From NCBI RefSeq assembly GCF_008973715.1, contig NZ_WBOL01000006.1, forward strand, positions 1 to 64,000: DNA of 64,000 nucleotides. Reading direction: 5' to 3'. The stretch is from Nitrincola schmidtii. Its GTDB lineage: Bacteria > Pseudomonadota > Gammaproteobacteria > Pseudomonadales > Balneatricaceae. The notes under the pieces were generated by a model. That model did not search any database. It was not told where the DNA came from and saw only the letters and a list, made by a program, of their open reading frames with translations. Below are positions 1 to 10,286 of this stretch, piece by piece. The position numbers and the translations under genes are program-made. Numbering within the stretch: position 1 is the first letter of the stretch; every line of letters begins with the position of its first letter.

Positions 1-124
1 TATGGCTTCCTTCAGACCCTGCCGTTGGCCAGCAACGCCCTTGCCATTCGGATTGTCTTCCCCTTAGTCAGGGTGACTCAGGTTTCTTTCAACCTGACGG
101 GTTTACCAGCTTCGCTGGGCAAAC
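1..124 (-). other. Edge segment, possibly a group II intron-like RNA fragment
   Basis: This stretch has no convincing CDS. Read on the minus strand it begins just past the oad terminator and ends at the window edge with GGTCTGAAGGAAGCC. From memory, a GAAGGAAGC element and a preceding GAATGGCAAGGG element resemble domain I of bacterial group II introns. Group IIC introns are known to insert just downstream of terminator hairpins, which fits the position. However, the canonical GTGYG 5-prime boundary is not visible and the rest of the element lies outside the window. A plus-strand frame is open to position 195 but has no recognisable protein features. Confidence 0.2.
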
Positions 125-128
125 AAGC

Positions 129-155
129 AAAAAGGCTGCATCTGCAGCCTTTTTT
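129..155. terminator. Bidirectional terminator downstream of oadB
   Basis: The stem AAAAGGCTG / CAGCCTTTT closes a small loop. It has a T-run on both strands: positions 150-155 on plus, and the complement of the A-run at 129-133 on minus. It lies about 65 bases past the oadB stop and probably ends the oadGAB transcript. Confidence 0.75.
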
Positions 156-220
156 ATGTCTGCCGCTAACACATCAATGCGAAAGCGGCGCTTAGGTTTG
201 GTTTAGGTTTGATAGGAAGA

Positions 221-1522
221 TTAACCGACAAACTTAATCATGACACCTGCAGCGATTGCAGAACCTATAACACCGGCAACGTTAGGACCCATTGCATGCA
301 TCAGTAGGAAGTTTTGTGGGTTAGCTTCAAGACCTAACTTGTTAGACACCCTTGCTGCCATGGGAACAGCAGAAACCCCAGCCGAACCAATTAATGGGTT
401 AATCGCATTACCACCCATCATCCAGTTCATCGCTTTAGCCATTAGGACACCTGATGCAGTACCTATTGCGAAAGCAACGATACCCAAAATCATGATACCT
501 AGCGTTTGTAGATCAAGGAATTTGTCTGCAACCAGAACCGAACCGACTGACAAACCTAGGAAGATAGTCACTATGTTGATCAACGCATTTTGCGCTGTAT
601 CACTTAAGCGATCTACAACTCCACATTCGCGCATCAGGTTACCAAAGCAGAACATTCCTAACAGCGGTGCCGCAGCAGGTAACAATAATGCTACCAAGAA
701 CAGCAATACTATGGGGAATAGTATCTTTTCACGCTTCGATACTGGACGTAATTGACTCATCACAATCTTACGCTCACGCTCAGTGGTCAATAAGCGCATA
801 ATCGGTGGCTGAACCATCGGTACAAGAGCCATATAAGCATAAGCAGATACCGCAATAGCACCTAACAAATGCGGCGCTAACATGGTCGATACCCAGATAG
901 CCGTTGGACCATCCGCACCACCGATAATACCGATGGCTGCAGCTTCTTGAATGGTGAAGTTCATGACTCCCATCGCAGTTAGCATAACCGCACCTATCAC
1001 GGTGGCAAAGATACCAAACTGGGCAGCCGCACCTAAAAACATCATTCTAGGGTTAGCAAGTAGTGGACCAAAGTCAGTCATTGCACCGACACCCATAAAG
1101 ATGAGCAAAGGCGCAGCGCCAGATAGAATCGCAATGCTATAGAAATTGTATAGCATGCCATTGTTGTAGCCAGAATCTTGCGCTATGAAGCTTGCAGCTG
1201 CTTTTATAGATGCAGCAGCATCAGCATAGAGCACCTTCATCTCAGCAATACTTCCTGACGCACTGCCTAGAAGAATCGCTAACTCACCAAGCACCTCAGG
1301 ACCACCAAAATAAAAAGCGTTTTCTACTGCAGAGTACGCAATACCGGCTTGAGGAATATTGGCAAGAATACCCCCAAAACCGATTGGCACTAGCAGTAAT
1401 GGCTCAAACTTTTTATTAATCGCCAAGTAAAGCAGGATGAAACCCACGAAGATCATCGCAACTTGACCAAAGGTCAAGTTTGCAAGTCCGGAGTCACGCC
1501 AAATACTTAATAAAGCTTCCAT
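221..1522 (-). CDS. oadB: Sodium-translocating oxaloacetate decarboxylase, beta subunit
   Basis: Integral membrane subunit that decarboxylates carboxybiotin and exports Na+. The 433 residues match the family length, and the protein is almost entirely hydrophobic helices. The motif [10 protein letters not shown] at 201-210 contains Asp204, equivalent to the ion-binding Asp203 of the Klebsiella enzyme (family knowledge). It is the last gene of oadG-oadA-oadB, 12 bases after oadA, and is followed by a strong hairpin terminator. Together with the alpha and gamma subunits it would couple oxaloacetate-to-pyruvate decarboxylation to a sodium gradient, common in marine bacteria. A related methylmalonyl-CoA or malonate decarboxylase beta subunit is possible, but the alpha-subunit context favours oxaloacetate. 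Confidence 0.93.
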   Translation of the reverse strand: MEALLSIWRDSGLANLTFGQVAMIFVGFILLYLAINKKFEPLLLVPIGFGGILANIPQAGIAYSAVENAFYFGGPEVLGELAILLGSASGSIAEMKVLYADAAASIKAAASFIAQDSGYNNGMLYNFYSIAILSGAAPLLIFMGVGAMTDFGPLLANPRMMFLGAAAQFGIFATVIGAVMLTAMGVMNFTIQEAAAIGIIGGADGPTAIWVSTMLAPHLLGAIAVSAYAYMALVPMVQPPIMRLLTTERERKIVMSQLRPVSKREKILFPIVLLFLVALLLPAAAPLLGMFCFGNLMRECGVVDRLSDTAQNALINIVTIFLGLSVGSVLVADKFLDLQTLGIMILGIVAFAIGTASGVLMAKAMNWMMGGNAINPLIGSAGVSAVPMAARVSNKLGLEANPQNFLLMHAMGPNVAGVIGSAIAAGVMIKFVG

Positions 1523-1534
1523 TGATGGCCCCTG

Positions 1535-3337
1535 TTACGCAAGAGATATTAGGCTATCGCCCACTTGGACGGTATCGCCTTCTTTAACGTCGATCGATAC
1601 AACAGAACCTGAACGCGCAGCACGCACTTCAGTTTCCATTTTCATAGCTTCTAGAATAATCAGCACATCACCTTCTTTAACTTGCTGACCGACACTGACC
1701 ATTACCTTCCAGATATTACCCGCCAGAGGCGCACCCACGGGTTCACCTGAACCAACAGGAGCAGCGGCTGGCGCACTGGAAGCAGGTGCAGCCGTTGGTG
1801 CAACATTAGTGATATCACCACCTTCGGAAACCTGAACCACATAACTTTGACCATTAACCACAATGGTATAGACACCCGTATCTGAAGCTTTTGCGGGGGT
1901 AGCAGCTGAAGTGGTAGCTGGAAGATTTTCTTCACCCGTCGGTACTGGCTCAAAAGCATCAGGATTATTGCGGTTTTCTAGGAATTTCAAACCTATCTGT
2001 GGGAAAAGCGCATAAGTAAGAACATCATCAATCTCGGTTTCACCGGAAGCTAATTGAATGCCTTTATCTTTTGCGATTCCTTTAAGCTCAGTCGTTAATT
2101 TTTCAACTTCTGGCTCTAGCATGTCAGCCGGTCTGCAGGTGATCGCTTCACCGCCATCAAGAACACGTGCTTGCAATTCAGCATTATAAGGCGCTGGAGC
2201 TGCACCGTATTCACCTTTCAGAATGGCTTGGACTTCTTTAGAGATACTCTTGTAACGCTCACCCATTAGCACGTTGATAACCGCTTGGGTACCGACGATT
2301 TGTGATGTCGGTGTCACTAAAGGAATTAAGCCTAAATCTTCTCTAACCTTTGGAATCTCTGCTAATACTTCATCAAACTTATCTGCAGCGCCTTGTTCTT
2401 TTAACTGGCTCTCCATATTCGTCAACATACCGCCGGGTACTTGAGCTAATAGAATGCGTGAGTCTGTACCACGTAAAGAGCCTTCAAACTTGGCATATTT
2501 CTTACGAACTACGCGGAAGTAAGCTGCAATCTCTTCCAACAACTCAAGGTTTAATCCTGTGTCTCTGTCTAGCCCTTGCAGAGCTGCGACAACAGTTTCA
2601 GTCGCTGTATGTCCGTAGGTCATAGACATAGAAGAGATAGAGGTATCAACACGATCAATACCTGCTTCTATGGCTTTCAATAAAGTCATATCAGCAAGAC
2701 CTGAAGTCGCGTGAGACTGTAACTGAACTTCTAAGTCTGTCTGCGCTTTAAGGCGGGAAACTAAATTAAAAGCATCGTAGGGAGTCAAAATACCTGACAT
2801 ATCTTTGATAAAGATTGAGTCAGCGCCCATATCTTCTAGAGTTTTAGCATAGTCAACCCACATATCTAGGGTGTGTACGCGACTCGTTGTATAAGACATT
2901 GTTCCTTGTGCATGCTTGCCACAATCTTTAACGGCTTTAATGGCACACTCTAGGTTACGTGGATCATTCATGGCATCGAAGACACGGAAAACATCAACAC
3001 CGTTTTTAGCAGCTCTTTCTACGAATCGCGAAACCACATCATCCGCGTAGTGACGATAACCTAGCAAGTTTTGTCCACGCAGTAGCATTTGTTGCGGTGT
3101 ATTAGGCATTGCAGCTTTAAGTTCGCGAATGCGTACCCAAGGGTCTTCGCCAAGGTAACGAATGCAAGCATCAAATGTTGCGCCACCCCAGCTTTCAACA
3201 GACCAGTATCCAACTTGATCCATTTTAGCTGCAATCGGCAGCATATCATCAAGGCGCATGCGAGTTGCTAATAGAGACTGATGACCATCACGTAAAACAA
3301 GTTCCGTGATACCTAGCGGTTTTTTTACGTCAGACAT
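1535..3337 (-). CDS. oadA: Oxaloacetate decarboxylase, alpha subunit (biotin carrier)
   Basis: Carboxyltransferase subunit that moves CO2 from oxaloacetate to biotin. It has 600 residues, usual for the family. The N-terminal TIM-barrel carboxyltransferase domain (about 5-280) carries RDGHQS at 16-21. A conserved carboxylase domain follows (about 290-470), then an Ala/Pro-rich linker (about 480-530). The C-terminal biotinyl domain has EAMKMETE with the biotin-accepting Lys566, 34 residues from the end as is canonical. Middle gene of oadGAB, 33 bases after oadG. The split alpha/beta/gamma arrangement and the sodium-pump beta subunit argue against pyruvate carboxylase subunit B. Confidence 0.95.
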   Translation of the reverse strand: MSDVKKPLGITELVLRDGHQSLLATRMRLDDMLPIAAKMDQVGYWSVESWGGATFDACIRYLGEDPWVRIRELKAAMPNTPQQMLLRGQNLLGYRHYADDVVSRFVERAAKNGVDVFRVFDAMNDPRNLECAIKAVKDCGKHAQGTMSYTTSRVHTLDMWVDYAKTLEDMGADSIFIKDMSGILTPYDAFNLVSRLKAQTDLEVQLQSHATSGLADMTLLKAIEAGIDRVDTSISSMSMTYGHTATETVVAALQGLDRDTGLNLELLEEIAAYFRVVRKKYAKFEGSLRGTDSRILLAQVPGGMLTNMESQLKEQGAADKFDEVLAEIPKVREDLGLIPLVTPTSQIVGTQAVINVLMGERYKSISKEVQAILKGEYGAAPAPYNAELQARVLDGGEAITCRPADMLEPEVEKLTTELKGIAKDKGIQLASGETEIDDVLTYALFPQIGLKFLENRNNPDAFEPVPTGEENLPATTSAATPAKASDTGVYTIVVNGQSYVVQVSEGGDITNVAPTAAPASSAPAAAPVGSGEPVGAPLAGNIWKVMVSVGQQVKEGDVLIILEAMKMETEVRAARSGSVVSIDVKEGDTVQVGDSLISLA

Positions 3338-3370
3338 GGGGCTAACCTTTATAATTTCGTTAAATGAGAA

Positions 3371-3634
3371 TTATTGACCGTTTCGATCTTCACGGTATTT
3401 CTTGATAGCTGCTGACATGACAGCGACTAGAGCCTGATCATTAGGCTGTCCACTCGCAGCAACTGTATGACCCTTTCTGGGTGATGCAGGGACAGGAGCA
3501 GGTTCAAAACGCATCATAATGCGCGACATGATTGATGTTGCAATGACTAGCAGTGTGAGAAACACCACAACAAATCCCATACCAAAAACTAGCAAGTAAA
3601 AGCCTTCGGTTATTATGTCTATGTCGTCCATCAA
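3371..3634 (-). CDS. oadG: Oxaloacetate decarboxylase, gamma subunit
   Basis: Small membrane-anchor subunit (87 residues) that tethers the alpha subunit to the beta channel. It has one N-terminal transmembrane helix (about 9-35) and a Pro/Ala-containing hydrophilic tail, typical of OadG. These proteins are poorly conserved, so the call rests mainly on size, topology and first position in the oad operon. A clear AAAGGAG ribosome-binding site lies about 7 bases before the ATG. The unusually long upstream gap (to the tRNA-Arg gene) must hold the operon promoter. Confidence 0.88.
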   Translation of the reverse strand: MMDDIDIITEGFYLLVFGMGFVVVFLTLLVIATSIMSRIMMRFEPAPVPASPRKGHTVAASGQPNDQALVAVMSAAIKKYREDRNGQ

Positions 3635-4045
3635 ATGCTCCTTTGATGTAGTGAACTAGCTTACTTGTAGCTGATAAAGCGTTAAGTACTGTCTAGCTAA
3701 TTAAAAATGTTTCTACCTAATTCTGGTAGGCGCAAAAGGGTTATTAGCCCATTAAAGCCAAAAAGAACTGTAGCAGCAAGCTACCTGAACAAGATGTAAT
3801 TTTTTTACAAAAAATACTGATCCAATAGCTAAACAACATTTTGGTTACGAATCCATCAATGCATAGCTGAAGGAGATCATTAGATTAATCAATATAGACC
3901 AGAATCAACATATTGCTATGTGAATGTAACAAGCAGAACAGAAGTGTAGTTCGAAGGGTTTACAAACGATGGAAAATAAAAAGAAAAAACAACTCAATAA
4001 GGAATGTTGGTTGATAGGAAGAAACTTAAACAAGACTTGAAGAAA
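3635..4045. other. 410-base gene-free region upstream of oadG
   Basis: AT-rich stretch between the oadGAB start and the tRNA-Arg gene, both on the minus strand. I see no credible ORF and no strong T-tailed hairpin ending the tRNA transcript. It contains one short palindrome (3795-3809, listed separately) and should hold the oad promoter, but no clean -35/-10 pair stands out. Confidence 0.6.
3795..3809. promoter_or_regulatory. Candidate operator palindrome upstream of oadGAB
   Basis: TGTAA-TTTTT-TTACA is a perfect 5-bp inverted repeat about 160 bases upstream of the oadG start, in the only non-coding space available for the oad promoter. It recalls TGTAAA/TTTACA-type sites but its spacing does not match the TyrR box. 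The AT-rich surroundings make chance occurrence likely. Confidence 0.2.
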
Positions 4046-4122
4046 TGGCGCGCCCGAGAGGATTCGAACCTCTGACCGCCTGGTTCGTAGCCAGGTACTC
4101 TATCCAGCTGAGCTACGGGCGC
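4046..4122 (-). tRNA. tRNA-Arg(ACG), copy 2
   Basis: 77 nt including an encoded CCA (complement of 4046-4048). The 7-bp acceptor stem GCGCCCG/CGGGCGC, D arm, T loop TTCGAAT and anticodon loop CTACGAA are all readable, giving anticodon ACG (inosine-modified in bacteria) for CGU/CGC/CGA codons. It is identical to the copy 34 bases upstream and probably co-transcribed with it and tRNA-Ser. Confidence 0.97.
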
Positions 4123-4156
4123 ACACTTTTTTTCTATAGCAACCGTTGTCTTTTGA

Positions 4157-4233
4157 TGGCGCGCCCGAGAGGATTCGAACCTCTGACCGCCTGGTTCGTA
4201 GCCAGGTACTCTATCCAGCTGAGCTACGGGCGC
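4157..4233 (-). tRNA. tRNA-Arg(ACG), copy 1
   Basis: Same 77-nt sequence as the downstream copy, with acceptor stem GCGCCCG/CGGGCGC, anticodon ACG and encoded CCA (complement of 4157-4159). It lies 9 bases after tRNA-Ser and 34 bases before the second Arg copy, in one minus-strand transcript. Confidence 0.97.
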
Positions 4234-4242
4234 ATATCAAAA

Positions 4243-4332
4243 TGGCGGTGAGTGAGGGATTCGAACCCTCGATAGAGTTTCCCCTATACGCCCTTAGCAG
4301 GGGCGCGCCTTCAGCCACTCGGCCAACTCACC
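4243..4332 (-). tRNA. tRNA-Ser(GCT)
   Basis: 90 nt with CCA encoded (complement of 4243-4245). Acceptor stem GGTGAGT/ACTCACC, the long variable arm expected for a class II tRNA, and anticodon loop CTGCTAA give anticodon GCT for AGC/AGU serine codons. First gene of the three-tRNA cluster behind csrA, an arrangement widely conserved in gammaproteobacteria. Confidence 0.97.
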
Positions 4333-4346
4333 TAACAACGGCGCAT

Positions 4347-4374
4347 ATACTACTAAGAAAAATCCCTAATGAAA
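4347..4374 (-). promoter_or_regulatory. Candidate promoter of the tRNA-Ser-Arg-Arg cluster
   Basis: On the minus strand TTTCAT (4374-4369), a 16-base spacer and TAGTAT (4352-4347) precede a GC-rich discriminator ATGCGCC. That discriminator is typical of growth-rate-regulated stable RNA promoters. The expected start lies a few bases before the tRNA-Ser 5-prime end. Confidence 0.4.
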
Positions 4375-4391
4375 AGAGAAATTTAAAAAAA

Positions 4392-4580
4392 TTACTCTTT
4401 TCCTGAATCTTCCCCTTTTTCACGCTGAATTCGTTGATAAATCTCTTCACGATGAACAGATACATCCTTCGGTGCATTGACACCGATACGAACTTGATTA
4501 CCTTTTACACCTAATACAGTTACAGTGACATCGTCACCAACCATTAAAGTTTCACCAACACGTCTAGTCAAAATTAACAT
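4392..4580 (-). CDS. csrA: Carbon storage regulator CsrA (RsmA)
   Basis: RNA-binding post-transcriptional regulator of carbon metabolism, motility and biofilm, acting on GGA motifs in mRNA leaders. The 62 residues cover the whole family, from [10 protein letters not shown] to the RNA-contacting [10 protein letters not shown] segment. Arg44 and the N-terminal beta-1 strand residues needed for RNA binding are present. GGGAG ribosome-binding site before the ATG. It sits between lysC and tRNA-Ser, a classical gammaproteobacterial location. Confidence 0.97.
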   Translation of the reverse strand: MLILTRRVGETLMVGDDVTVTVLGVKGNQVRIGVNAPKDVSVHREEIYQRIQREKGEDSGKE

Positions 4581-4659
4581 TTTGAATCTCCCGGTCCATT
4601 AAACTGTTGTGATACTGTGACCGATACATCATCGGCACTGATCCTTCAGTAATTTAAGT

Positions 4660-5895
4660 TTATTCAGAAACGGTATCTGTTACATCAAGATTGAATGAAG
4701 AGTGCAATGCACGCACTGCAAGCTCCAAGTATTTTTCTGCAATCACAACTGATACTTTGATCTCAGAGGTTGAGATCATCTGAATGTTAATGTTTTCATT
4801 AGCCAAGGCATCAAACATACGACTCGCCACTCCGGCGTGTGAACGCATCCCAACGCCCACAATTGATACTTTGGCTATTTTGTTGCTCCCTGTGCATTCT
4901 CTTGCACCTAACTCGACCACTACCTTTTCGAGAATCGCTTTGGCTTTATCGTAGTCATTACGATGCACCGTAAAGGTAAAGTCAGTGGTTTTATCTCCTG
5001 CCACATTCTGTACGATCATATCGACTTCAATATTAGCACGACTGACCGGTCCTAAAATCCTAGAGGCCACACCGGGTATATCGGGTACACCGACAACTGT
5101 CAGTTTGGCTTCATCGCGGTTAAACGCAATACCTGAGATGACCGGATTTTCCACAGTACTATCTTCCTCTGTTGTTATCAATGTACCTGGGCCGTCTACC
5201 ATACTGGATAGAACACGCAAAGGAACCTTATATTTACCTGCAAACTCAACGCTTCGAATTTGAAGAACCTTTGAGCCTAAGCTGGCCATTTCTAGCATTT
5301 CTTCAAAAGTGATCTTTTCTAGCCGACGAGCGGTTTCAACAACACGCGGATCGGTTGTATACACACCATCAACGTCGGTGTAGATCTGACATTCATCTGC
5401 TTTCAAAGCAGCTGCCAGCGCAACGCCGGTAGTATCTGAACCACCTCGACCAAGCGTAGTGATGTTACCCTGAGTATCGACCCCTTGAAATCCAGCAACA
5501 ACAACGACTCGACCTTCATTAAGATCGGTGCGCATCTTGTCCGTTTCAATATCTTGTATGCGTGCTTTAGAAAAGGCACTATCGGTTAAAATCTTGACTT
5601 GAGCACCTGTGTAAGAACGGGCACTAATTCCACGCTTCTCCAATGCCATACAAAGCAATGCGATAGTGACCTGCTCTCCAGTAGAGACCAATACATCCAG
5701 CTCACGTGGGTCCGGACTATCGGTAATCGCTTTTGCCAAAGCGATCAACCGATTAGTCTCTCCACTCATTGCTGATAGCACGACCACAATATCATCGCCG
5801 CGGTCACGAAACCCTTTAACTTTATCAGCGACGGCTTCAATCCTTTCAATTGAACCGACCGATGTACCGCCGTACTTTTGTACGTACAATGCCAT
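4660..5895 (-). CDS. lysC: Aspartate kinase
   Basis: Cytoplasmic enzyme phosphorylating aspartate, the first step toward lysine, threonine, methionine and diaminopimelate. The start is taken at MALYVQKYGGTS (ATG 5895, preceded by GGAGAAG) rather than an ATG 14 codons upstream, giving 411 residues, the usual length. The N-terminal kinase domain (about 1-235) has KYGGTSVG at 7-14. Two tandem ACT domains (about 260-410) indicate allosteric feedback by pathway end products. It lies 52 bases downstream of alaS. There is no room for, or sign of, a lysine riboswitch. No fused homoserine dehydrogenase. Confidence 0.95.
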   Translation of the reverse strand: MALYVQKYGGTSVGSIERIEAVADKVKGFRDRGDDIVVVLSAMSGETNRLIALAKAITDSPDPRELDVLVSTGEQVTIALLCMALEKRGISARSYTGAQVKILTDSAFSKARIQDIETDKMRTDLNEGRVVVVAGFQGVDTQGNITTLGRGGSDTTGVALAAALKADECQIYTDVDGVYTTDPRVVETARRLEKITFEEMLEMASLGSKVLQIRSVEFAGKYKVPLRVLSSMVDGPGTLITTEEDSTVENPVISGIAFNRDEAKLTVVGVPDIPGVASRILGPVSRANIEVDMIVQNVAGDKTTDFTFTVHRNDYDKAKAILEKVVVELGARECTGSNKIAKVSIVGVGMRSHAGVASRMFDALANENINIQMISTSEIKVSVVIAEKYLELAVRALHSSFNLDVTDTVSE

Positions 5896-5947
5896 TTTAC
5901 TTCTCCGCACGAGTAGTTTTTCTACCCGATCAGCCATTTACACAAAA

Positions 5948-8548
5948 TCAGGCGTTATTTAGTAATTCAGGTACACGTTGCAAAGCAGCTGGTATTGCAG
6001 ATACATCAACCCCACCTCCCTGCGCCATATCTGGCCGACCGCCACCTTTACCACCCAACACTGATGCAAGTTCACGCACTAGATCGCCAGCTTTCACACG
6101 CGTAATTAGATCCTTGGTAACACCTGCGAGCACACTGACTTTTCCGTCATCGGTTCTCGCTAATAAAACAACGACTCCACTGCCCAGTTTGTTTTTTAAC
6201 TGGTCCATCATATCACGCAAGGATTTTGGATCTGCGCCTTCAATCTCTGTAGCTAGCAGGGATATCCCATTCACAATTGTTACATGAGATAGCAGGTCAC
6301 CGCTTTGAGCAGAAGCAAGTTTAGCGTTAACTTTCTCTAATTCTTTCTCTAATTGCTTGTTTCTTTCAGCAATTAGCTTCACTTTTTCAAGTAAATTGCC
6401 TCTAGAGCCTTTCACTAACGCCGCAATCTCCGACACTAGGGCATCACTTTCAGCAGTATAAGCCAGCGCCTGCTTTCCTGTGACTGCTTCAATTCGTCTT
6501 ACACCCGCCGCAATACCCGCTTCACTGGTGATTCTGAATAAACCTATATCACCTGTGCGACTGGCATGAGTACCACCACACAACTCCAAAGAGTAGTCAC
6601 CCATGCTGAGTACGCGCACATCTGCATCATACTTTTCACCGAACAAAGCCATGGCACCTTTGGCTTTTGCAGCATCGAGTGACATCACTTCAGTATCTAC
6701 CGATAGATTTCCCCGGATCTGCTCATTCACCTGCTGCTCAATGGCATCGAGCTGCTCTGCAGTTACAGCTTCAAAGTGAGAAAAATCGAAACGTAATCTT
6801 TCAGCATCCACCAGCGAGCCTTTTTGCTGAACATGCTCACCTAAAATATTTCTTAATGCAGCATGCAACAAATGTGTAGCAGAGTGATTTAAAGCAGTCG
6901 CTTGACGACGCTGATGGTCCACTTCTGTAACCACTGTATCCTCGACCTGAATGACACCTTCTACTACTTTTCCGTGATGCAAATGGTGCTTTCCTTCCTT
7001 GGTACAATCGCTGACTTCAAATTGACCACGATCCCAGCGTAATACACCTGAATCGCCAACCTGACCACCGGACTCCGCATAGAAAGCTGTATTCTCTAAA
7101 ACCACGACTCCAGTTTCACCAGCAGAGAGCTGCTTAACCGACTCACCCTCTTTTAACAGCAGAAGAACACGACCACGATCTTGTAATGAGGCATAACCGT
7201 TGAAACAAGTTTCACCCTCGAGTTGAATCTGCTCGTTGTAATCAACGCTAAATTGACCTGCAGAGCGAGCACGCTCACGTTGAGCGTTCATCGCTTGCTC
7301 AAAACCATCCATATCTAAGGTAAGATTATGCTCTCTAGCCACATCAGCAGTTAAATCAACTGGGAAACCATAGGTATCGTAAAGCTTAAAGACTGTTTCA
7401 CCGGACAACACACTGCCGTCTAATGAATCGATAGCTTGCTGCAATATACTCATGCCATTATCCAGCGTTCTAGCGAACTGCTGTTCTTCTTTAAGTAACA
7501 CTTTTTCAATCTGAGCTTGCTGAGTTCGTAATTCTGGATAAGCTTCGCCCATCACATCTGCCATGGCTTGTACCAGCTCATGGAAAAATGCACCCTGCGC
7601 GCCTAATTTATTTCCATGACGTATGGCGCGTCGAATGATACGGCGTAATACGTAACCACGCCCTTCATTCGAAGGAACAACACCGTCTGTGATCAGAAAA
7701 CAGCTGGAGCGTATGTGATCGGCAATAACCCTAAGTGACTGTTGCCGTTCATCTTTACAACCTACGGATTTAGCAGCCGCAGCAAGTAACTTCTGGAACA
7801 GATCTATTTCATAGTTACTGTGAACTTGCTGCATCACTGCGGCAACTCGCTCCAACCCCATGCCAGTATCAACCGAGGGTTTTGGCAGAGGTGCCATACT
7901 GCCGTCGGCTGACCGGTTATATTGCATAAATACAATATTCCAGATCTCAATATAACGATCACCATCTTCATCTGGACTTCCTGGCGGTCCACCAGCAACG
8001 TCAGGACCATGATCAAAAAAGATCTCAGTACAAGGACCGCAAGGACCTGTATCACCCATTGACCAGAAGTTATCTTCATCTAATTTCGAAAAGCGCGCAG
8101 GATCTGCACCTATCTCTTCTTTCCAAATTTTTTCCGCTTCGTCATCACTGTGGTGAACGGTAACCCAAAGACGCTCTTTGGGCAGTTGCAATACTTCTGT
8201 CAGAAAGGTCCAAGCAAAGCGAATAGCATCCTGTTTAAAATAATCACCAAAACTGAAGTTACCCAACATTTCAAAAAATGTGTGGTGACGAGCAGTATAA
8301 CCAACATTTTCTAGATCATTATGCTTGCCGCCGGCCCTTACACAACGTTGCGATGTCGTTGCACGAGAGTAGTCGCGGTTATCGGTACCTAAAAAAACGT
8401 CTTTAAACTGTACCATGCCCGCATTAGTAAATAGCAAGGTCGGGTCATTACCCGGAATCAATGAACTTGATGGGACAATGGTATGTCCTTGCTCATTGAA
8501 GTACTGAAGAAATGCTTCACGTATCTGTGCACTGGTCATGTATTGCAT
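5948..8548 (-). CDS. alaS: Alanyl-tRNA synthetase
   Basis: Charges tRNA-Ala and edits mischarged Ser/Gly. The chosen start is the ATG at 8548 ([13 protein letters not shown]), 6 bases after AGAAGG; ATGs at 8572 and 8539 have worse spacing. That gives 866 residues, close to the usual length of about 875. The class II catalytic core is N-terminal. The editing domain carries [12 protein letters not shown] and the zinc-binding [11 protein letters not shown] segment. A C-terminal coiled-coil and DHHA1-type domain ([15 protein letters not shown]) ends the protein. Located between recX and lysC, as in many gammaproteobacteria. Confidence 0.96.
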   Translation of the reverse strand: MQYMTSAQIREAFLQYFNEQGHTIVPSSSLIPGNDPTLLFTNAGMVQFKDVFLGTDNRDYSRATTSQRCVRAGGKHNDLENVGYTARHHTFFEMLGNFSFGDYFKQDAIRFAWTFLTEVLQLPKERLWVTVHHSDDEAEKIWKEEIGADPARFSKLDEDNFWSMGDTGPCGPCTEIFFDHGPDVAGGPPGSPDEDGDRYIEIWNIVFMQYNRSADGSMAPLPKPSVDTGMGLERVAAVMQQVHSNYEIDLFQKLLAAAAKSVGCKDERQQSLRVIADHIRSSCFLITDGVVPSNEGRGYVLRRIIRRAIRHGNKLGAQGAFFHELVQAMADVMGEAYPELRTQQAQIEKVLLKEEQQFARTLDNGMSILQQAIDSLDGSVLSGETVFKLYDTYGFPVDLTADVAREHNLTLDMDGFEQAMNAQRERARSAGQFSVDYNEQIQLEGETCFNGYASLQDRGRVLLLLKEGESVKQLSAGETGVVVLENTAFYAESGGQVGDSGVLRWDRGQFEVSDCTKEGKHHLHHGKVVEGVIQVEDTVVTEVDHQRRQATALNHSATHLLHAALRNILGEHVQQKGSLVDAERLRFDFSHFEAVTAEQLDAIEQQVNEQIRGNLSVDTEVMSLDAAKAKGAMALFGEKYDADVRVLSMGDYSLELCGGTHASRTGDIGLFRITSEAGIAAGVRRIEAVTGKQALAYTAESDALVSEIAALVKGSRGNLLEKVKLIAERNKQLEKELEKVNAKLASAQSGDLLSHVTIVNGISLLATEIEGADPKSLRDMMDQLKNKLGSGVVVLLARTDDGKVSVLAGVTKDLITRVKAGDLVRELASVLGGKGGGRPDMAQGGGVDVSAIPAALQRVPELLNNA

Positions 8549-8641
8549 AGTTAACCTTCTGCTACTTACCACGGATCTAAAAATGACCGAAGATTATATA
8601 GAAATTCTTTAAAATGTACGATATTTATCCTTGCTTTTTCT

Positions 8642-9097
8642 TCACATCTCGTTTCTGAATACATTCTTTATATCGTCATAGCTAAAACCATGATTTAAAA
8701 GGTAACGCACCTGCTTCGCTTGCTCCTTAGGCGTGAGTTTCTGACTAGGATCAAAACGTTTATTAGCTAAGGCCTGTGCTAGTTCGGACCAGTCTGGTTC
8801 CATCTCATCAAGGATTTGATCAATCATTGTTTTGGAAATACCTTTTTGGGATAGTTCAAACACAATCCTTTTGGGTCCCCAGTATTGACTGATGCGCTGA
8901 CGAATAAAACTTTCTGCAAAACGCTGGTCACTTTGGTAGCCATTTTGTGCCATGGTATCCAGCACTTGGTTAAGTAACTCAATAGACTGTGACTGAGATT
9001 TAAGGCGTTGATAGAGTTCAGCACGCGAATATTCACGACGTGCAAGTAGTGAGATGATTTTATTTTTGATTGACTGGGCGTCTAGAAGTGTATTCAT
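8642..9097 (-). CDS. recX: Regulatory protein RecX
   Basis: Modulator that binds the RecA filament and limits recombinase activity. 151 residues with the three-helix repeats of the family (for example LLARREYSRAELYQRL near 17-32 and the GPKRIVFELSQKGI region). It lies 110 bases downstream of recA behind a weak hairpin, so some read-through from the LexA-controlled recA promoter is expected. Start at ATG 9097, with an AGGATG element upstream. Confidence 0.92.
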   Translation of the reverse strand: MNTLLDAQSIKNKIISLLARREYSRAELYQRLKSQSQSIELLNQVLDTMAQNGYQSDQRFAESFIRQRISQYWGPKRIVFELSQKGISKTMIDQILDEMEPDWSELAQALANKRFDPSQKLTPKEQAKQVRYLLNHGFSYDDIKNVFRNEM

Positions 9098-9167
9098 GTG
9101 GAATCAACATCCTGTTGCTATCAATAAATTGTATCAGATCAATTAAAACAAAATGACCTAAATACTA

Positions 9168-9195
9168 AAACTGCATCCATCCCTGAATGCAGTTT
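9168..9195 (-). terminator. Hairpin between recA and recX
   Basis: AAACTGCAT / ATGCAGTTT, 9-bp stem, just past the recA stop. On the minus strand it is followed by a short TTTTAGT tract, so it probably acts as a leaky terminator that lowers recX relative to recA. Confidence 0.5.
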
Positions 9196-9207
9196 AATAA
9201 ATTGAAC

Positions 9208-10248
9208 TTATAAATCTAATTCAGGCTCTACCGTTGGATCTTCATCGGTCACTTTAACCGGTGAAGACAATAAACGACGACGAATTTCTAATTCGATTTC
9301 TTTGGCAATTTCAGGGTGCTCTTCAAGATACTTGGCAGCATTGGCTTTACCTTGACCTATCTTATCGCCTTTGTATGCGTACCATGCTCCAGCCTTATCA
9401 ACTAAGCCTTCCTTAACCCCCAAGTCAATCACTTCGCCCATATGGTAGATACCACTACCATACATAATCTGGAACTCAGCTTGCTTAAAGGGAGGCGCTA
9501 CTTTGTTTTTTACAACTTTTACGCGGGTTTCGTTACCGACTATCTCATCACCTTGTTTCACAGAGCCGATGCGACGAATATCCAAACGAACAGACGCATA
9601 AAACTTAAGCGCATTACCACCGGTTGTGGTTTCTGGTGAACCAAACATCACACCAATTTTCATACGTATCTGGTTAATGAAAATGAGCAGTGTATTGGCA
9701 TTTTTAACATTAGACGTTAATTTTCGCAGGGCTTGGGACATCAAACGAGCTTGCAAACCCATGTGTGAATCACCCATCTCACCTTCGATTTCAGCTTTAG
9801 GTGTTAATGCTGCGACTGAGTCAACAACAATCACGTCAACGGCATTAGAGCGAACTAACATATCGGTAATTTCTAGGGCTTGTTCACCTGTATCTGGCTG
9901 AGATACCAACAACGCATCAACGTCTACACCTAGCTTTTCAGCATAGATAGGGTCGAGCGCATGCTCGGCGTCTACAAATGCACAGGTTTTACCTTGTTTT
10001 TGCGCTTCTGCAATGACTTGAAGAGTCAGGGTTGTTTTGCCGGAAGACTCAGGGCCATAGATTTCAACAACACGACCGTAGGGCAAGCCACCCAATCCAA
10101 GAGCAATATCAAGCCCTAATGACCCAGTTGATACAGACGGTATGGCTTCTCGAGGATGGTCACTCATACGCATCACTGCGCCTTTACCAAACTGACGTTC
10201 AATCTGTGACAAAGCAGCATCAAGTGCTTTTTTTCTATTATCGTCCAT
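9208..10248 (-). CDS. recA: Recombinase RecA
   Basis: ATP-dependent strand-exchange protein and SOS co-protease. 346 residues, usual length. Walker A GPESSGKT at 65-72; Walker [13 protein letters not shown]; the L2 loop region is the conserved [14 protein letters not shown]...[20 protein letters not shown] stretch. The C-terminus is acidic ([11 protein letters not shown]), as in regulated RecAs. A perfect LexA box overlaps the promoter. Downstream recX completes the usual pair. Confidence 0.98.
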   Translation of the reverse strand: MDDNRKKALDAALSQIERQFGKGAVMRMSDHPREAIPSVSTGSLGLDIALGLGGLPYGRVVEIYGPESSGKTTLTLQVIAEAQKQGKTCAFVDAEHALDPIYAEKLGVDVDALLVSQPDTGEQALEITDMLVRSNAVDVIVVDSVAALTPKAEIEGEMGDSHMGLQARLMSQALRKLTSNVKNANTLLIFINQIRMKIGVMFGSPETTTGGNALKFYASVRLDIRRIGSVKQGDEIVGNETRVKVVKNKVAPPFKQAEFQIMYGSGIYHMGEVIDLGVKEGLVDKAGAWYAYKGDKIGQGKANAAKYLEEHPEIAKEIELEIRRRLLSSPVKVTDEDPTVEPELDL

Positions 10249-10286
10249 TGAGCTTTAACCTCTGGCGTTCGCGATGATCGAATAAA

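Noticed and set aside
240-755. 171-codon plus-strand ORF opposite oadB
   Set aside because: Shadow of the oadB coding strand; low-complexity composition and no ribosome-binding site.
4046-4233. Repeated 77-base unit as a possible mobile-element or attachment-site duplication
   Set aside because: The two copies are complete tRNA-Arg genes in tandem with no integrase nearby; ordinary tRNA duplication.
4045-4406. Two ORFs on the plus strand reading RPRGFEPLTAWFVARYS-type peptides
   Set aside because: They are antisense translations of the tRNA-Arg and tRNA-Ser genes, a common source of false proteins.
5896-5947. Possible lysine riboswitch before lysC
   Set aside because: Only 52 bases separate alaS from lysC, far too short for the aptamer.
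5666-6287. Plus-strand ORFs of 98 and 145 codons across the lysC-alaS junction
   Set aside because: They lie antisense to two well-supported genes and show no protein family features.
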